From Planctomycetota bacterium (GTDB lineage Bacteria > Planctomycetota > Phycisphaerae > Sedimentisphaerales > Anaerobacaceae): 17,397 nt of DNA. Under the pieces are notes generated by a model. It ran no database searches. It was given only the letters and a program-made list of their open reading frames with translations, and had not been told where the DNA came from. Each line of letters starts with the position of its first letter. The stretch's first letter is position 1. Below, piece by piece: positions 14,908 through 17,397 of the stretch. The translations under genes were made by a program, and so were the position numbers. The DNA is taken from the NCBI GenBank assembly GCA_022567055.1, contig JADFHU010000027.1, positions 1-17,397 on the forward strand, in the 5' to 3' direction.

Positions 14908-16164
14908 ATGCCGCTTTTTGAATACATTGCTCTAGACTCAGAGGGTGTCGAGGTGAAGGACCAGATCGAGGCCCTCAGCGAAAAGGAAGCGATCAGTCGC
15001 ATCCGCAACCTGGGCTATTTCCCCACCAAGGTCAAGTCGAAGACGGTCGGCAAAAAGGCCGCGGCCAAACAGATGGCAGCCAGGAAGCCCAAGGCGCGGC
15101 GCGGCGCGCACGCAGGCGTGAAGACAAAATATGTCACTGAGTTCTGTCGGCAGCTCTCGACGCTTCAGGATGCGGGTCTTCCCATCCTGCGCTCGCTGCG
15201 CATCCTGGAAGAGCAACAGAAACTCAAACATTTCCAGCGCATCATCGGTTACGTCGCCGACGAGATCGAAGGCGGCTCTACCCTGTCAGAGGCCTTCGGC
15301 AAGTTCCCGCGCGCATTCGACAAGTTGATGGTCAACATGGTGGCCGCGGGTGAGACCGGCGGTGTCTTGGACCTGATCCTCGCGCGCGTGGCCGACTTCA
15401 AAGAGAAGGCGATGAAGCTACAGGCACGTGTCAAGAGTGCCATGGTCTACCCCGTTGTCGTTCTCTGTGCCGCCTTCGGCATCCTCATCGGCCTCATGAC
15501 CTTCGTGATCCCCCAGTTTGAATCTGTCCTCGCGGAGATGGTGGGAGGGGAACTCAACAGGATAACAACGACGGTCTTGGGCATCAGCCACTGGATCGCG
15601 TATGATTTTGGCTGGCTCATTCTCGGGCTGGTTCCCTTTGGCATGATGTTTTTTTTCAGATTTGTCCGATTGTTCAAGCCGGGCCGCGTGGTCCTGGACC
15701 ATATCAATCTGAGGTTGCCGATCATCGGCAGCTTGGTCGGCAAGGTCGCGGTGACCCGGTGGACACGGACCCTGGGGACGCTCATCAGCGCCGGTGTCCC
15801 GATTCTGGATGCGATTGACGTCACCCGCGAGACCGCCGGCAACGAGGTCTATGCCAAGATGCTGGGCAACGTCCACAACTCCATTCGCCAGGGTGATCCC
15901 TTTGCCGCCCCGCTCCAAAAAAGCAAGATCGTAGACGGCATCATCGGCAACATGATCGCCGTGGGGGAAGAGACCGGCGACCTCGACAAAATGCTGCTCA
16001 AGATCGCCGACAACTATGACGAACAGGTGGACGTGATGGTCGGTGGCCTCATGTCCCTGCTGGAACCGGTCATGATCGTCGTACTCGGTGGCATCGTGAT
16101 GGTCATCGTCATGGCGGTCTTCCTGCCCATGATTCAGGTGATTACCGGTTTGAGTTCAGGCTAA
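14908..16164 (+). CDS. pilC: Type IV pilus / type II secretion inner-membrane platform protein
   Basis: This 418-aa PilC/GspF protein is close to the usual length of about 405. It has two repeated cytoplasmic T2SSF domains, recognisable from FCRQLSTLQDAGLPILRSLR (near residue 80) and TLISAGVPILDAIDVTRETA (near 290). Hydrophobic segments lie near residues 177-200, 225-250 and 380-410. Between the N-terminal ubiquitin-like part and the first domain is a Lys/Arg/Ala-rich linker (about 43-70) that looks unstructured. In the machine it turns the ATPase hexamer's motion into pilin extraction from the membrane. GAGG lies about 8 nt before the ATG. A pseudopilin gene follows after 56 bp. Confidence 0.93.
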   Translation: MPLFEYIALDSEGVEVKDQIEALSEKEAISRIRNLGYFPTKVKSKTVGKKAAAKQMAARKPKARRGAHAGVKTKYVTEFCRQLSTLQDAGLPILRSLRILEEQQKLKHFQRIIGYVADEIEGGSTLSEAFGKFPRAFDKLMVNMVAAGETGGVLDLILARVADFKEKAMKLQARVKSAMVYPVVVLCAAFGILIGLMTFVIPQFESVLAEMVGGELNRITTTVLGISHWIAYDFGWLILGLVPFGMMFFFRFVRLFKPGRVVLDHINLRLPIIGSLVGKVAVTRWTRTLGTLISAGVPILDAIDVTRETAGNEVYAKMLGNVHNSIRQGDPFAAPLQKSKIVDGIIGNMIAVGEETGDLDKMLLKIADNYDEQVDVMVGGLMSLLEPVMIVVLGGIVMVIVMAVFLPMIQVITGLSSG

Positions 16165-16220
16165 CCGAAAGAACAACCTGCACTAATCTATTATGCATAT
16201 ACGATTGGAAGGAGCAAGAA

Positions 16221-17126
16221 ATGAAGACGAAACAGACACACCAAGCAAGGGCGTTCACCATCATCGAACTGCTGACCGTGATGAGTATCATCGTCGTCTT
16301 GATCGGCATGTTGGTGCCGGCGCTGAATCAGGTGCGGAAGTTTTCCATGAGGGTGAACCAGGCCGCGCAATTAAAGGCGATCAGCGCCGGACTGGAGATG
16401 TTCAAAAACGACTACGACAATGAGTACCCGGACTCCGGTGCGCTTGACACTTCGCAAAATCGCGAAGATTACTGTGGAGCCATGAAGCTAGCCGAAGCCA
16501 TGATGGGCCGGGATCTGCTCGGGTTCCATCCCCGGTCGCGATTTTGGGCGGCGGCCACTGATGGGAATCGTGCGCTCTACCAACAGGGCATCCCATCGCC
16601 ACAGGATTTGCAGAGAAACCTAAGAGAGCGGAAAGGCACTTATATCCCGCCAGACAATGCAAATGCCTACCGATTGGCGAATCTCTATCCCGGCTCGATC
16701 GGCCCCTTCGACGACACAAATGGTGACCTCTACGTGCTGTGTGATGTCTTTAAGCGAAATGTCAACAGTGGCACCGGAGACAACAAGATTGGTATGCCAG
16801 TCCTTTACTTCAAGGCTAATTCCGGCGGCATCACGCATGATCCTAACGACGGCCCCCAACTATCGAAGCTGAATAATGGCATCAATTACTATAACATCTA
16901 TGACAATGACGAGCTTGTGAAGCTCGGAAAGCCCGACGGGAGCGCTCGTCACACCCTTGCCTCTGATTTCGGAAGAGACGAAAGTGATTTCTATGAGATG
17001 ACGAGGAACAGACAGATCGACACCGCCCTAAGACCTTACCGAGAGGACACCTTTATTCTGATCTCCGCAGGCTGGGATGGCGAGTACGGGACCGGGGACG
17101 ATGTGACCAATTTTGACATCAACTAG
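16221..17126 (+). CDS. Pseudopilin with GspG-like acidic C-terminal loop
   Basis: This 301-aa protein has a leader of 11 residues (MKTKQTHQARA) followed by FTIIELLTVMSIIVVLIGML, a class III prepilin segment with Glu at +5 (Glu16). The residue before the cut is Ala11, not the usual Gly. One transmembrane/assembly helix is followed by a soluble domain of about 260 residues, much larger than GspG or PilA, with SAGLEMFKNDYDNEYPDSGA early on. The end, SAGWDGEYGTGDDVTNFDIN, resembles the Asp-rich calcium-binding loop of GspG major pseudopilins. AAGGAG lies 6 nt before the ATG. It lies 56 bp behind pilC and is probably cotranscribed; it should be a substrate of the machine encoded upstream. Confidence 0.88.
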   Translation: MKTKQTHQARAFTIIELLTVMSIIVVLIGMLVPALNQVRKFSMRVNQAAQLKAISAGLEMFKNDYDNEYPDSGALDTSQNREDYCGAMKLAEAMMGRDLLGFHPRSRFWAAATDGNRALYQQGIPSPQDLQRNLRERKGTYIPPDNANAYRLANLYPGSIGPFDDTNGDLYVLCDVFKRNVNSGTGDNKIGMPVLYFKANSGGITHDPNDGPQLSKLNNGINYYNIYDNDELVKLGKPDGSARHTLASDFGRDESDFYEMTRNRQIDTALRPYREDTFILISAGWDGEYGTGDDVTNFDIN

Positions 17127-17132
17127 CGGAAA

Positions 17133-17164
17133 GTGCAGGCTGGCGGTGGCAAGCCGGCCTGTGC
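17133..17164 (+). other. Intercistronic hairpin between two pseudopilin genes
   Basis: Bases 17133-17144 pair with 17153-17164 as a 12-bp stem with three wobble pairs and an 8-nt loop, 6 nt after the pseudopilin stop. No U-run follows, so it is not a typical intrinsic terminator. It may protect the upstream mRNA from 3' decay or pause transcription, which would fit unequal expression of the two pseudopilins. Confidence 0.5.
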
Positions 17165-17255
17165 CAAGTCTCTGCACACCGGTCGGGCAGTACTGCACCC
17201 AATAGAAGACGAGTCAGAATCAATCAACATCCGTTGATAAACTTTGAGGTGAGCT

Positions 17256-17397
17256 GTGAAACGCAATCAACACGGCCTGACAATTATCGAACTGCTGACG
17301 GTACTGGCGATCATCGTGATTCTCATAAGCCTGCTCCTTCCGGCCTATGAGAAGGTGAAGCACGCGGCACTGGATGTGAAACAGAGGGCCCAGTTTG
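17256..17397 (+). CDS. Pseudopilin, N-terminal fragment (3' end outside window)
   Basis: A GTG start at 17256 with GAGG at 17246-17249 (6-nt spacing) opens a frame that runs off the window after 47 codons. The protein begins with the leader MKRNQHG, then LTIIELLTVLAIIVILISLL, with the cut after Gly7 and Glu at +5 (Glu12). It is followed by PAYEKVKHAALDVKQRAQF. This is a standard prepilin leader and assembly helix; the soluble domain that would show its subtype is missing. The frame is too short and starts with GTG, so it is easily missed by gene finders at the contig edge. Confidence 0.88.
   Translation, partial: MKRNQHGLTIIELLTVLAIIVILISLLLPAYEKVKHAALDVKQRAQF

Overview
The window looks like a contig from a moderately GC-rich planctomycete-type bacterium (PVC group, probably a Phycisphaerae relative). 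This is inferred from gene style, not from a marker gene. The clues are large prepilin-like proteins with H-x(9-10)-DG style C-termini, an ECF sigma factor lying directly upstream of a zinc-finger/Ser-Thr-kinase/polytopic membrane protein, and PilB/PilT/PilC genes beside several separate pseudopilin-like genes.

Layout, left to right. (1) 1-501 is the C-terminal end of a pseudopilin-like protein. (2) 502-1012 is a long non-coding stretch with a strong hairpin and several DnaA-box-like nonamers. (3) A clear sigma70-type promoter drives trxA-trxB, the thioredoxin system. (4) A convergent intergenic region carries two copies of a 46-bp hairpin-containing repeat. (5) On the minus strand lie a membrane Ser/Thr kinase with an anti-sigma-type zinc motif, the wreck of its upstream ECF sigma gene, and a precorrin-2 dehydrogenase. 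(6) On the plus strand follow a YchF-like GTPase/ATPase paralogue, a zinc-dependent sorbitol/threonine-dehydrogenase-type medium-chain dehydrogenase, and cinA. (7) From 9918 to the end lies a type IV pilus / type II secretion block: PilB-like ATPase, PilT, second PilB ATPase, PilC, a pseudopilin with a GspG-like acidic tail, and the start of another pseudopilin.

How the parts work together. TrxB uses NADPH to reduce TrxA. In the pilus block, the PilB-type ATPases should power assembly through the PilC platform and PilT should power retraction. Both PilB-type ATPases begin with tandem MshEN-like motifs, a known c-di-GMP-binding module, so assembly may be second-messenger controlled. The first ATPase has its own near-consensus extended -10 promoter overlapping the cinA stop codon.

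The most unusual things seen are: the ECF sigma gene, which appears to have lost its middle (its N-terminal region 2 runs directly into an out-of-frame region-4 tail that still overlaps the kinase start); the two-copy 46-bp repeat; a possible leaderless promoter for the precorrin-2 dehydrogenase; and a possible plus-strand small RNA with an intrinsic terminator upstream of it. I found no convincing tRNA, rRNA, CRISPR array or insertion sequence, and no clear new multi-gene system.
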